Part shown: positions 46,289 to 59,196 of the stretch, piece by piece | Layout: each line of letters opens with the position of its first letter | Position numbering within the stretch: position 1 is the stretch's first letter | Assembly (NCBI GenBank): GCA_900491605.1 | Contig: UESW01003878.1 | Location: 1,775,410 to 1,839,409 of the forward strand | DNA: 64,000 nucleotides | From: Calamus simplicifolius | Lineage: Eukaryota; Streptophyta; Magnoliopsida; Arecales; Arecaceae | Direction of reading: 5' to 3' | The notes under the pieces: generated by a model | Database searches by the model: none | Seen by the model: only the letters and a program-made list of their open reading frames with translations | Told to the model about the DNA's origin: nothing | Made by a program: the position numbers and the translations under genes

Positions 46289-47190
46289 TGCAAAGAAACA
46301 AAAGGCATGGAGTTAATATTGTCATTTTAGTTAAAATAATAGCAATGATAAACTTAAAAAAAAAGATATTTTTCATATATAATAATTAAAATTTTATTTA
46401 CGAAACAATCTTCATTCTGCATACGATGAAGACCAAATAGAAAATTTAGATGTATTAACTTGGTGGAAGAGTGTTAGAAATCAATATCCTATTATGTCTG
46501 CCATTGCACGGGATATTTTAGCTGTGTCAATGTCCACAGTAGCATCGGAATCCATTTTCACTGTTCTGGACAAAAAGAGAATTAGGATGACTGACGAGTC
46601 GGTTGAGATGCTTTTCTGCTTCAAAGATTGGTTGGATGCTGAGGCGATGCTTCAACGAATATGATGATGACATAAATACTACTAATGAGTGAGTCATCTC
46701 TATTTTTATAATTATTTATTTTATTTTTTTAATTGTTAAAGTGAGTCATCCCTATTTTTTCTCTTTTCTTATTGTATTATGAAGGTCAGGCCTAGCTCCC
46801 TTCCTTTCATGTACCATTTTGATTTTAAATTAATAAAGTGGTAGGGGTCTATGTCAAACCTTCCACCATTAAGATGGTTTCATGTTAATAAATTCCTTTA
46901 TTTTTAATAAATTTTTAATTTATTAAAAAATATTTTTTTATTTAAATTTTTTTATCAGGCCCTGATGGGATGGGCCGTGCCGGTTCAGGTCCGTCATGGG
47001 CCGTGCTGTGTCGGGCCGATGGACTGGATTTTTTGAGCTCGGCATGGCACGGCTTAACAGGCAGTACTGATATGGCATGGTATTGTAGCAGTATCGGGTT
47101 ATGCCAGGCACGGTCCGACTTGTACCGGGCCAGCATGGCTCGGTGCCCATGCATGGTCTGGTGCTCATGCTGGCCCGATGCCCATCTCTA
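45475..47190 (+). mobile_element. hAT transposon, internally deleted
   Basis: Ends are TAGAGCTGGGCTCAGGCC (45475) and the complement of TAGAGATGGGCATCGGGCC (ending 47190), imperfect terminal inverted repeats with GGCC-rich subterminal sequence on both sides (45480-45530 and 46965-47180). Flanking 8-mers CCTGGTGT (45467-45474) and CCTGACGT (47191-47198) match at 6/8, the duplication length expected for hAT. Only the transposase C-terminus remains. An 85-bp tandem duplication lies at 45525-45685 and a TA microsatellite at 46246-46286. Confidence 0.75.
46425..46664 (+). pseudogene. hAT transposase, C-terminal dimerisation domain
   Basis: A 79-codon frame ends in TGA at 46662-46664. It reads LDVLTWWKS, then YPIMSAIARDILAVSMSTVA, SESIF and finally FKDWLDAEA. 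The WW...YP.....ARD.L....S..ASE.IF pattern is the hAT dimerisation region, which lets transposase form oligomers. The BED zinc finger and DDE core are absent, leaving a deletion derivative. It may still be mobilised if an intact relative exists, since both ends remain. Confidence 0.85.
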
Positions 47191-47198
47191 CCTGACGT

Positions 47199-49378
47199 TA
47201 GGATCGTTCAAAGCCTGACACTTTGCCCATAGAAAGTTGACCAAGCCCATTCTGAGAGATGAAATTGACCAGAAATAAGGGAAAGAAAAACAGGCTTGTA
47301 TGCTATGGTTTTTCAATTATTTTTGTGCATCCAATGGCTTTAAAAGCCTGTTAACAATTTTAATTACCATGTTCCTTGGATTTGTTTGTAGATGAAACAA
47401 GATAGTATATGTATGCTCTGATCTCTCTAAAGCTGCTTTAATTGGAGATGCTAAATGAAGACTGATTGAATTAGCTGCTATGAAAGGGAAAGAGCGTCCA
47501 CAATAGCATTGACAGGTAACATGAAGGAGGAGGTGACACAAGAAATGGATAAATTATTTTTTTCATCTGAATATTATTTGAATAATATTTATTTTAAAAA
47601 TATAGATTTTTGGATAATTTTGATGCCCAAAGGAAAAAAAAAGCCTTTAATTCAAAATTTTTTGAAAATTTTAAATTCAACTAAAAATTTTCAAGAAGTT
47701 ATGTTGTGGAACTATTTGAGATAAACCAATAATGACAATGCTAAGACCATATACTTTCGGAAATTCTTCCTTTTAAGACTGATCAATTTGCACGATGATA
47801 TGGTATCATGACAAGGATGCCTTAATCTATATATAAATTCGTATTAATTAATTGAAAAGCATTGCCATTAGGTAGAGCCCATGATCTTCTGCCACTAAAG
47901 TTAGGTAGTTGAAAGCCATTAAAGTTGGTGCATCGATCAAAAGTTGCAGCCTCTTGATTAATCAATATTAATGGAGAAAAATAACGAAAAAAAAAGACCA
48001 CCATCATCCATCTCACATCCGTTGATTTAGCTCTTTCTTTCTTGTTAGCCATTGAAAGGTTGAATGTAAGTTTAGCTTGAGTATTGTTAGATTCCAATAT
48101 ATATATATATATATATATATATGTTATTCTTGGATGCTTAAATTATATAGTTTTTGCTGACTGACAAATTAATTGGGCTAATAGATCAAAATGACTACTC
48201 AAGAGACGGTAGTAGTCCCGTCATGGTATGGAGTTATATTTGTAGCAACAATGATCCAGTTTAGAGTAGATTTTGGTTATTAGCTTATGGTGTGTGAGAT
48301 GAGGATGTTCTTTTATAGTTGCACATCGGATGAAAAAAAAAAAGGTTTAAAAAGCTTATAACTTAAATTGATTTGCTATCAATTAACTTACATTTGAGGT
48401 TTAAAGGTCATATGATTTTAACTCGCTAATAGGTTAATTGAATCAATAGATAAACTTGAGGCTGGTCTTTGATATGATTGGATTTCTGGTCTTTATAAAA
48501 TAAAATATTTATCTCAAGACCATTTTGTATCAATCTCTAGAATGTAGAAAAATAATTAGAATTATCCAAAATAAAGTGATAAAAAGAAGAGATTCTATAG
48601 GACTTTTTAAATTTTACTAAGAGTAAAACCACAAAAAAGGAGCAATTATGGGCATTAAGGCTATTTAATCTTGCATGTTTGACTTCTTCAAGAAATGCTT
48701 AAAGTAAATGCATGAATAGTATATCATATCATATAGAAAAAGAATAATTTAAAAAATTATAACTTAAATTTATCCGTTATCAATTAATTTACACTAGAGT
48801 TTTTAAGATAATATAAGCTTGATTAGCTAATAAAGTTAATCGAACCAATAGATGAACTTAAGGTATAAATTTAAAATTTGATAAAAATAATGTACTTCTT
48901 TTGGGGTGGTTTTCTTGTGGTTATCAAGTATATGGGAACGAGACTGAGAGGGCCATCAATATCTCAATATCTCAATGCAACTATATTGTATTTGTATCAA
49001 ATTTTCTATAGAAACATCCATCAATTCTTTGTGCCTAGTTTTGCTGCTTGATGAACTATTCCACCACTATTTTTTCTACTATAATTGATTTCATTAGAAG
49101 TTTCCTCTTGTTATTGCTTTTATTCTTTTGTGTAATTGTTAATCTAATAAAAATAGAAAAAAATCCTCTTACTAATGCAAGATTGGATCCTATGTTTTGA
49201 TTGAATCCGAACTCCATCAATCTGCTCAATCTGATATGCTAGCAAGATCAACCATAATTTAGTTTCTTCCGAAGTAAAAGACAACCATGGCCATCATGGA
49301 AAGATGTATTAGATTCCATTGTGGATATTTAGACTACAACCTTTAAATGTTTATTTCACAATGAAAATAGAGATATTA
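47199..49378. other. Intergenic AT-rich DNA with a diverged repeat pair
   Basis: No gene recognised. 48353-48466 and 48752-48872 are similar in order (ATAACTTAAATT, TATCAATTAA, TTACA, GCTAATA, GTTAAT, CCAATAGATGAACTT or close variants), a short dispersed repeat in direct orientation 400 bp apart. A TA microsatellite lies at 48099-48122. Confidence 0.5.
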
Positions 49379-50890
49379 TTATTGGCCCAAATGGCAACCC
49401 AAGAGGGTCGGGGAGAGGGAAGGGAGGTGAATTAGGTTCTTTAAAAATTTAATATTATTTTTTAAAATAATGCACAAGTATGATGCTGTGAAGAGATATA
49501 AGTGCAGTGCAAAATAAGCTAAGCAGAATATAGGAGCTAGAGAGGAGAAAAGAAACAAGCACAGCAAACATAAGGATTTTATAGTGGTTCGGTATTAACT
49601 ACACCTACGTCTACTCCCAAGGATATCTTGGGTATCACTATAATCTCCCAGATTACAATGGAGTTATTTTACAAGCTCACAACTCAAACTTATTATTTCT
49701 TCGAAATCACGACGAACCCAGCTAGTTTTTATAGACTCACTAGCACAAAACCTTTCTACAAGCCAACCTGGCTTGCACAGGGACTAGCTGCCCCTTGATT
49801 CAATCCCCTGATTGAATCAACTTACAAGAGAAATATAAGGTTGAGATATAACAACAATAAAGCTTCAAAATGAGCAAATAAAACAATATAACAAAATAGA
49901 AATAGAAAGAGCATGATAAGAAGATTTCCGAAGTTGGCTTTTCTTCTTTTCCTCTTTTGATTTTCCTTAAGATAGAACTTGAAGCCTTTAGAAGATTCTT
50001 TTGAGTTGAAGCTTGAATCAGAAGCTAGGGCTCTTCTTTTTCTTTTCTTTCTCTCTTTTGATTTGGTGAAAATCCCTCAAGAGTGGCTGTGGATTCTTGG
50101 GATTTCACTTGAGCTTTGTTATCTCTTTAGGGCTTTTGAAGATTTGAACTTTCCTCTCTTTTGCTCTATTTTTCATATCTCTCCTCTTGAATCAACCCAG
50201 GGCTCTTACTTATAATCATCTTTCAAATCCACTTTTAGGTGATAACTAGCCGTTATTAAAAGTTGAAAGAGTGTTTTGGACAAAAAGAGAAAGAGCTGTT
50301 GAAGACCGTTGGGGATTTATCAGGTTCTAGAGCCGTCTCTGACAGTTCTAGAGTTAGCTTCTGACAGGGTCGAGTCGACTCGAATAGGTCATGAGTCGAC
50401 TCGAGTGCGGGATGTCCAAAAAATAATCTTTCTGCCCGTAGAGAGGTCAACTCTTGCTTTTCTGGAAGTTGACTCGAGCTGCTTTGGGAGTCGACTCGAG
50501 CTAGACGTCAAATTAGCAACTCTTTGTAAAACTATCCGAGTCGACTTGAGCTCCTATAGGAGTCCACTCGAGCTCGACACAAAATTGTTGTCTCTATGTC
50601 TTTCAGTCCGAGTCAGCTTGCCCACTATGGGAGTTGACTCAAGAGTATGCGGTGTGCCATAAGTATCAAACCGTGTCAGAGTCGACTCCTCGACTGAGAG
50701 TTGACTCTAAGTACTGAAATTAACACTTAAAGCAAGACTCAAGTCCAAGCTCGATTTTTCTTGTAATTTTGATTGATTAAATACTTGATTCTTTAAAACA
50801 CTTAATCAAAATTATTAGTAACATAAGAAATAAACTTATATGATTTTTATTATTCATCAAAATTAATATATGGATCAACAATTATTTCAA
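49379..50890. repeat. Probable dispersed repeat with GAGTCGACTC clusters
   Basis: Begins near GGCAACCCAAGAGGGTCGGG and GGTGAATTAGG, then TAGTGGTTCGGTATTAACTA and ACACCTACGTCTACTCCCAA, blocks that look like a common plant retroelement-derived repeat. At 50365-50705 GAGTCGACTC and close variants recur about every 20-45 bases. No coding capacity or termini were identified, so the class is unknown. Confidence 0.35.
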
Positions 50891-52515
50891 CTTTATGTTG
50901 TTTCTTCAAGATAAGATTTTAAAAATTCAGATATCTATATCAATATGAAGAAGATAAGCAACTTCATGAATGTTTAAATGGTTAGATAATAGTGTCTGGT
51001 TGGCACCCTTCTTTAATTTAAGGACTTGTTCTAGGATTCAAAGCCTGCTACTGGTGGCACAAATGCACACAAGTAACAACCGTATTATTGCTCAAGTTTT
51101 TGGTTTCAAATCTTAGATGGTACAATCCTAAACTCTTGGACTAGATAATTTTAATATAAATGGTTTACCTCCCCCTCTCAGAAAGATAATCTAGTTTATA
51201 ATCACAGTGATATATTTATTATTTGTTGTTTTTACCATAATCACAAGCATCTTCACCATGACCATGAGCATCTTTTTCATGAAACGTGACTCATCACCGA
51301 TGAGCAACATCAATTCGGTACAACAAAGCCTCGTTACTAAAAACCAATGCCGTAGTTGAAGTTCTAAAAGCGACACCTCACCAAAATCTCATTAACTATC
51401 ATAATGGGTACACTCATAGCTATTGAAAATGATTCAATCACATCAATAATTAAAATAAATAAAAATTTAAGAACATGAACCATAATGATAAATATAGATA
51501 AGTTCTCTATAAAATTTAACTAATTTAATAACTTTAAAAATTTAAATATCTAAAATTAAGTTATTTAAAAATGACACTAGTTTACAATTACTATATAAGT
51601 ACAATAAAAATGTAAACTATTCATAAAAAATTATATCTATAAAGTTACAAATATGTTGGAGCTATGAGAGATTAAAAGAGAGATTTAAGCCTAAAACATA
51701 AGTAAATCTTTATAAAATAAGACTTATGTTGCAATTATATTAGTTGGACAATAATTTTAAAGGACATGAATAATAGTCAAGTCTTACCGGCTTGCATTAG
51801 GTTATTAGGTTAATAAAAAAAGTTAACTCTTATCCGATCCAATTTTAATTAAAACAGTTAACCAACTAGTTGTTAGGTGTCCAAATTCATTGGTTCACGG
51901 GTTAGATTAGTCCAAATAATATATCTCTAATAATCATGATTATATTATTAATAGAGAAATAACATGTAATAATGAGTATTATAATAAAAGATAATATGTA
52001 ATAATGAGTTTTTTCTTTGTTATCTATTAGATGACACGACAAAATTTTTTCAGATTATATGGTCAATTAAAAAATTTAAGAAAAAATAAGTTTGAAACTA
52101 TTATTTTATTTAAAAGAAAATATAAATAAAAATAATAACTTTATTTATATTATAGAGCCTTATTATAATGAGAAATAATTTAAAATTACGGTTATTCTAA
52201 TATTTTGTATTATTTATAATGAGGGTGATTAAAATTATTATAATGATCATTACAATTATTATAATATCGTTACTTGCAAAGGCGCTTCTCTACTACGCCG
52301 TAATTTCACGTGAGATTTTCCATCGCTCATCCACTTATTGCGTGCCCTAGCGCGGTCCTCGCTGTTCCGGACGCCGTATCCACTCATCCGGCCGCTTGCA
52401 TTTAATATTTATGTTGACCACCGACGCCGCCATTCGCTTCGTTTCCCCCCTTCGTCCTCTTTCGTTTCATTTGGCGGCTCTCTGCGCTTCTCTATCGTCG
52501 CTCGGGATCGTCGCA
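50891..52515. other. AT-rich intergenic DNA upstream of the nuclease gene
   Basis: No gene seen. Composition changes to GC-rich at about 52310, where the 5' UTR or promoter of the downstream gene probably lies (CTCTTTCG- and TTCTC-rich). No clear TATA box. Confidence 0.5.
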
Positions 52516-54757
52516 ATGGTGATTACGATCGGCTCTTTTCGAGAATCTGTGTTAAATCTTGATGGAAGCAATCGGAACCGTAGGGCTGTTGTTTGTTGGG
52601 TTGTGATGGGGTTTTGCTTTGAGCGCAGGGGAAGGACGGCAATGGCGGGGCGGGGAAGTGGCGGGGCAAACAGCGGCAGGGAAAGAAGAAGGGCCTGATC
52701 TCGAGGAGGGGACTGGGGTATGGCGCGGTGAGGGCCCCAGAGTGTTGCATCTCCTGCACGACCTTCAACATTCTGGCGCCCATCTACAAAAGGCTCGATA
52801 AGGAGGTAGAGAGGCGTCAATGGCCGGCTTTGTATTGTTTCATCGATGATTGCAATGATTTCTTTCTTATTTGTTATTTCCTTCTTGTTTGAATCAAAAA
52901 GGTGGCTCCTTTGGTTTTTTTTTTTTGTTGATTTCTTTGGATTTCTTTGGGAATGTAGGATCAGAGCTGCAGGGAGAGCCAGAACAGAGCATACTGGCTG
53001 AACCGGAACCAGAGGATCATAGACCGGCTGCTGGGAGAGATGCCCTCCATAATTTGCCTCCAGGTGGGATCCAATATCTCGTGTTTTGATTCGATTTCGA
53101 TGTGGGAGTTCGTGAGAATCTAATTATTTGTTGCCGTTGTCTTGTTTTGGATTGGTATAGGAGGTCTGGCTTGGGAACGATGAACTCGTCGATATGTACG
53201 AGAGGAGGCTGGGCAATGCTGGTTATGTCATTTTCAAGCTTGCACGGACGAACAATCGTGGAGATGGTATGTTCCTTCTTGTTATATTTGCGCGCACCAC
53301 TGTGTTATTTATGTCCGTAATTACTGATAAAAGATTATATATGTAGAGCATGGAACTTATTTGTGTTCTAAAAGATCCATGATGATCAATATGTGCTCTG
53401 TTGAGATCCAACCAAAAGCTTTTTTAGTTTTTGTTATTCGAAAAAAATTGCATTGTTTGATGCTGATCAGTACCATGTTTGGGTGTTATTTTTAAACCAG
53501 GAAGGCTTTGTTTATTTGTAGTACATTTTCTTATTCCAGAAGTTTAGGTGAAGGATTTAGATTTGTTGACAGTTGATATCATTTGCTTAATGGTGATTTG
53601 TAATTTTTATGAGTCAAGGAGTCTTTGGTATGCTACACTTTTGATGTAATTTCCTATCAACTCTGCTTTTTTCACTCTAATGTGCATATAATTAATGTTT
53701 TATGATCTATTAGGGGCATATTATGCTTAGTCTTGGTTATTCATCATAATAATGGCTTAAGACATAAACTGTCATATTATGTTGCTTTGATGTTGTTTTG
53801 ACTTACCACCATTATCATCAGCATTATTTTTTCAAGTAGCTTTCCAAGTTATTGCAACGCCGTACCCGGCCCCAGTTGATAAGAATTCATGCTATCAATT
53901 TGCTGCTCACAGTAGATTCATCTACTTGCCTGCAGGGCTGCTTACTGCTGTGCATAGGGACTACTTTAGAGTTCTAAACGATCAAGATTTGCTGTTTAAT
54001 GACTCTGGAGATCGGGTAGCGCAGCTACTACATGTTAAATTAGTTGTTCCATTCTCTCAAAGTCGAAACAGCAGTGCTTCTCAACAGATTCTCATTGTAA
54101 ATACCCACTTGTTATTTCCTCATGACTCCAGTTTGTGCATACTTCGCTTGCGGCAGGTAAGGTGATCAGCCTTCGTACAAATATATTGATTCCCCCTTGA
54201 TCTTGCCTGCCTCCTTCTGTCAGTGATTTCTAACTGTTACCATTTCATGTTTGTTTCTAGGCGTACAAGATCCTCCAGTATATAGAATCTTATCAGCAAG
54301 AACATAAACTTAGTCCTATGCCTATCATGCTCTGCGGGTCATTTTCTTTATAACACTATGTTTTCTCCTCTTCTTAATTTGAATAAAACTGAAGTTTCTC
54401 AGCCTCCCTTTCTTTGCAGGGACTGGAATGGAAGCAAACGTGGACATGTTTACAAGTTTCTTAGGTCCCAGGGGTTTGTATCATCATATGATACTGCTCA
54501 TCAGTATACTGACAGTGATGCAGATGCCCACAAGGTGGTATCTTTAAATTCATGCCAATTTATTGCTTAAACTTGTTTCCAGCACTTTTCAAAGCTTACA
54601 CTTGTTTGATTTCCTTTTCCTACCCCTGCACTGGGTTAGCCATTGCAATCATCGTGGGAATATCTGTGGAGTTGATTTCATATGGCTTCTTAACCCCAAC
54701 AAGTACAGAAAGCCCCTGAGAACAAGCTGGAATGAAGCTGTATTTGCAATTATTAAG
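52516..54757 (+). CDS. Endonuclease/exonuclease/phosphatase-family protein, At1g02270-like; 3' end missing
   Basis: Exons: 52516-52518 (ATG, inferred start), 52629-52805, 52959-53063, 53161-53266, 53936-54156, 54261-54337, 54420-54534, 54632-54757. The product opens MGKDG with a basic Gly/Lys-rich N-terminus, then SCTTFNILAPIYKRLD, PSIICLQEVW (catalytic Glu), NTHLLFPHDSS, CGDWNGSKRGH (catalytic Asp/Asn) and GNICGVDFIW. These are the ordered motifs of the CCR4/EEP metal-dependent hydrolase fold. Family members in plants (recalled as At1g02270/At5g54130) add C-terminal calcium-binding EF hands; these are not seen here. Splice phases agree throughout. Two oddities: the acceptor before TGGGTTAGC at 54632 is CTGCAC rather than AG, and after 54757 a donor-like GTGTGAG leads into a ~740-bp tandem array. 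The substrate is unknown. The gene may continue beyond the window or be truncated. Confidence 0.85.
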
Positions 54758-54892
54758 GTGTGAGTCTTTTTATCCTTTGCATCTGTTAATCACCAGTTTC
54801 TTTTGCTTTTCCTCTTCGGTTCTAATATGAATTAAGGAGCATATTTTAGTATAATTGAGAATGGGTCTTTGAAAAAGCTTTTCCATTGTGAA

Positions 54893-57800
54893 AGTAAACC
54901 AAAGTAAGTAACAAGCAAAGATATCATTCCTTCTTACAAATTAGAACCGAAATGCTAAGTTAGCTATCACTAACACAAGTGCTGTAGATCTATGGATGAA
55001 CTCTAAGAAATTTCTAATAGTTCTGACTACGAAATTTAGTTCAAAAACTCAGTACATAATTAGGGATATTACATTTTTGAAAAATATTTTGAAAATACTT
55101 TGGAATTTTTTTTAACAATTTTTAAATTTTTATAAATCATGTGTTAAGAAAGAAATTCTTGAGCAAAATTAACTAGGAAAAGATAATAGAGTTAGAAAGT
55201 ATTAGCTAATTATTGTAATGAGCCAAGGAGTAGACTAGCTGGTCAGGCTTTTAGTACCCTACTTAGGTCATTAAAGGCTATTAGCACTTCCATTGCATAA
55301 GCGTGCAATCTGACGAGGTAAACTAGGTATTAGTTGTAAGGTCAATTAGAGGTTCGATTATTACTGAACATTGGTAATTGATATATACCACAATGAAAGA
55401 AACTTGAATTTGAGGAAAGAGCTAGTTACCTGATAAAAAAAATGTGTATGTACAAAAATAAAAAAAGTCTAAACATTGGTTTCCCATCGAGTAACCGGGC
55501 ACCTTTGCCTAAGTAAGCGTTGTTGTTCGCGTAAAAAAGTGGGCAGTGTGAAGACATCAGTAAAAAATAAAAAATATGTATATCAGGCAATGTGAAAGCT
55601 ACCTCAGGTCATGTTTTTTACTTTGAGGGTGTATAGAAAATAGACCAAAGTAAGTAACAAGCGAAGATACTATTCCTTCTTATAAATTAGAACCGAAATG
55701 CTAAGTTAGCTATCACTAACACAAGTGCTGTAGAACTATGGATGAACTCTAAGAAAGTTTCTGATAGTTCTGACTATAAAATTTAGTTCAAAAACTCAGT
55801 ACATAATTAGTGATATTATATTTTTGAAAAATATTTTAAAATACCTTGGTATTTTTTTTAACAATTTTTAAATTTTTATAAATCATGTGTTATAAAAGAA
55901 ATTCTTGAGCAAAATTAACTAGGAAAAGATAATAGAGTTAGAAAGTATTGGCTAATTATTGTAATGAGCCAAGGAGTAGACTAGCTGTCAGGCTTTTAGG
56001 CACCTACTTAGGTCATCTAAAGGCTATTAGCACTTCCATTGCACATGCGTGCAATCTGACGAGGTAAACTAGGTATTAGTTGTAAGGTCAATTAGAGATT
56101 CGATTATTACTGAACATTGGTAATTGATATACACTACAATGAAAGAAACTTGAATTTGAGGAAAGAGCTACTTGCCTAATAAAAAAATAAAAAAATATGT
56201 ATGTACAAAAATAAAAAAAAGTCTAAACATTGGTTTCCCATCGAGTAACCGGGCACCTTCGCCTAAGTAAGCGTTGTTGTTCGCATCAAAAAGTGGGCAG
56301 TGTGAAGACATCCGAAAAAAAAAAAGTATATCAGGCAATGTGAAAGCTACCTTAGGTCACGTTTTTAATTTGAGGGTGTATAAAAATAGACCAAAGTAAG
56401 TAACAAGCGAAGATACCATTCCTTCTTACAAATTAGAACCGAAATGCTAAGTTAGCTATCACTAACACAAGTGCTGTAGATCTATGGATGAACTCTAAGA
56501 AAGTTTCTGATAGTTCTGACTGCGAAATTTAGTTCAAAAACTCAGTACATAATTAGGGATATTACATTTTTGAAAAATATTTTGAAAACACCTTGGTATT
56601 TTTTTTAACAATTTTTAAATTTTTTTAAATCATGTGTTATGAAAGAAATTCTTGAGCAAAATTAATTAGGAAAAGATAATAGAGTTAGAAAGTATTGGCT
56701 AATTATTGTAATGAGCCAAGGAGTAGACTAGCTGGTCAGGCTTTTAGTACGCTACTTAGGTTATCTAAAGGCTATTAGCACTTTCATTGCACATGCGTGC
56801 AATCTGACGAGGTAAACTAGGTATTAGTTGTAAGGTCAATTAGAGGTTCGATTATTACTGAACATTGGTAATTGATATACACCACAATGAAAGAAACTTG
56901 AATTTGAGGAAAGAGCTACTTGCTTGATAAAAAAAAATATGTGTATGTACAAAAATAAAAAAAGTCTAAACATTGGTTTCCCATCGAGTAACCGGGCACC
57001 TTCGCCTAAGTAAGCGTTGTTGTTCGCGTCAAAAAGTGGGCAGTGTGAAGACATCCGTAAAAAAAAAAAAATAAAAAAATATGAATATCAGGCAATGTGA
57101 AAGCTACCTCAGGTCATGTTTATAATTTGAGGGTGTATAGAAAATTGACCAAAGTAAGTAACAAGCGAAGATGCCATTCCTTCTTACAAATTAGAACCGA
57201 AATGCTAAGTTAGCTATCACTAACACAAGTGCTGCAGATCTATGGATGAACTCTAAGAATGTTTATGATAGTTCTGACTGCGAAATTTAGTTCAAAAATT
57301 CAGTACATAATTAGTGATATTACCTTTTTGAAAAATATTTTGAAAATACCTTGGTATTTTTTTAACAATTTTTAAATTTTTATAAATCATGTGTTATGAA
57401 AGAAATTCTTGAGCCAAATTAACTAGAAAAAGGTAATAGAGTTAGAAAGTATTGATTAATTATTGTATTGAGCCAAGGAGTAGAATAGCTGGTCAGGCTT
57501 TTAGTACCCTACTTAGGTCATATAAAGGCTATTAGAACTTTCATTGCACATGCGTGCACACTGACGAGGTAAACTAGGTATTAGTTGTAAGGTCAATTAG
57601 AGATTCGATTATTACTGAACATTTGTAATTGATATACACCACAATGAAAGAAACTTGAATTTGAGGAAAGAGCTACTTGCCTGATAAAAAAAATTAAAAA
57701 ATGTGTATGTACAAAAATAAAAAAAGTCTAAACATTGGTTTCCCATCGAGTAACCGGGCACCTTCGCCTAAGTAAGCGTTGTTGTTCGCGTCAAAAAGTG

Positions 57801-59196
57801 GGCAGTGTGAAGACAACCGTAAAAAAAAAATTATATCAGGCAATGTGAAAGCTACCTCAGGTCACGTTTTTAATTTGAGGGTGTATAGAAAATAGGCCAA
57901 AGTAAGTAACAAGCTAAGATACCATTCCTTCTTACAAATTAGAACCGAAATGCTAAGTTAGCTATCACTAACACAAGTGCTGAAGATCTATGGATGAACT
58001 CTAAGAAAGTTTCTAATAGTTCTGACTGCGAAATTTAGTTCAAAAACTCAGAACATAATTAGTGATATTACATTTTTGAAAAATATTTTGAAAATACCTT
58101 GGTATTTTTTTAACAATTTTTAAATTTTTATAAATCATGTGTTATGAAAGAAATTCTTGAGCAAAATTAACTAGGAAAAGATAATAGAGTTAGAAAGTAT
58201 TAGCTAATTATTGTAATGAGCCAAGGAGTAGACTAGCTGGTCAGGCTTTTAGTACCCTACTTAGGTCATCTAAAGGCTATTAGCACTTCCATTGCACATG
58301 CGTGCAATTTGACGAGGTAAACTAGGTATTAGTTGTAAGGTCAATTAGAGATTCGATTATTACTGAACATTGGTAATTGATATACACCACAATGAAAGAA
58401 ACTTGAATTTGAGGAAAGAGCTACTTGCCTGATAAAAAAAAATAAAAAAATGTGTATGTATAAAAATAAAAAAAAGTCTAAACATTGGTTTCCCATCGAG
58501 TAACCGGGCACCTTCGCCTAAGTAAGCGTTGTTGTTCGCGTCAAAAAGTGGGCAGTGTGAAGACATCCGTAAAAAAAAAATATATCAGGCAATGTGAAAG
58601 CTACCTCAGGTCACGTTTTTAATTTGAGGGTGTATAAAATAGACCAAAGTAAGGAACAAGCGAAGATACCATTTCTTCTTACAAATTAGAACCGAAATGC
58701 TAAGTTAGCTATCACTAACACAAGTGCTGTAGATCTATGGATGAACTCTAAGAAAGTTTCTCATAGTTCTGATTGCGAAATTTAGTTCAAACTAAGTATA
58801 TAATTAGTGATATTACATTTTTAAAAAATATTTTGAAAATACCTTGGTATTTTTTTAACAATTTTTAAATTTTTATAAATCATGTGTTATGAAAGAAATT
58901 CTTGAGCAAAATTAACTAGGAAAAGATAATAGAGTTAGAAAGTATTGGCTAATTATTGCAATGAGCCAAGGAGTAGACTTGCTGGTCAAGCTTTTAGTAC
59001 CCTACTTAGGTCATCTAAAGGCTATTAGCACTTCCATTGCACATGCGTGCAATTTGACGAGGTAAACTAGGTATTAGTTGTAAGGTCAATTAGAGATTCG
59101 ATTATTACTGAACATTGGTAATTGATATACACCACAATGAAAGAAACTTGAATTTAAGGAAAGAGCTACTTGCCTGATAAAAAAAAAAAAAATGTG
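54893..59196 (+). repeat. ~740-bp tandem repeat array B, forward part
   Basis: The same unit as array A and the same orientation. Landmark positions 55199, 55945, 56692, 57449, 58198 and 58942 give units of 744-757 bp. It begins within a unit at ACCAAAGTAAGTAACAAGC, 135 bp after the last nuclease exon. The first unit is the most diverged, and this part as a whole shows more substitutions than the inverted part. Confidence 0.93.
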
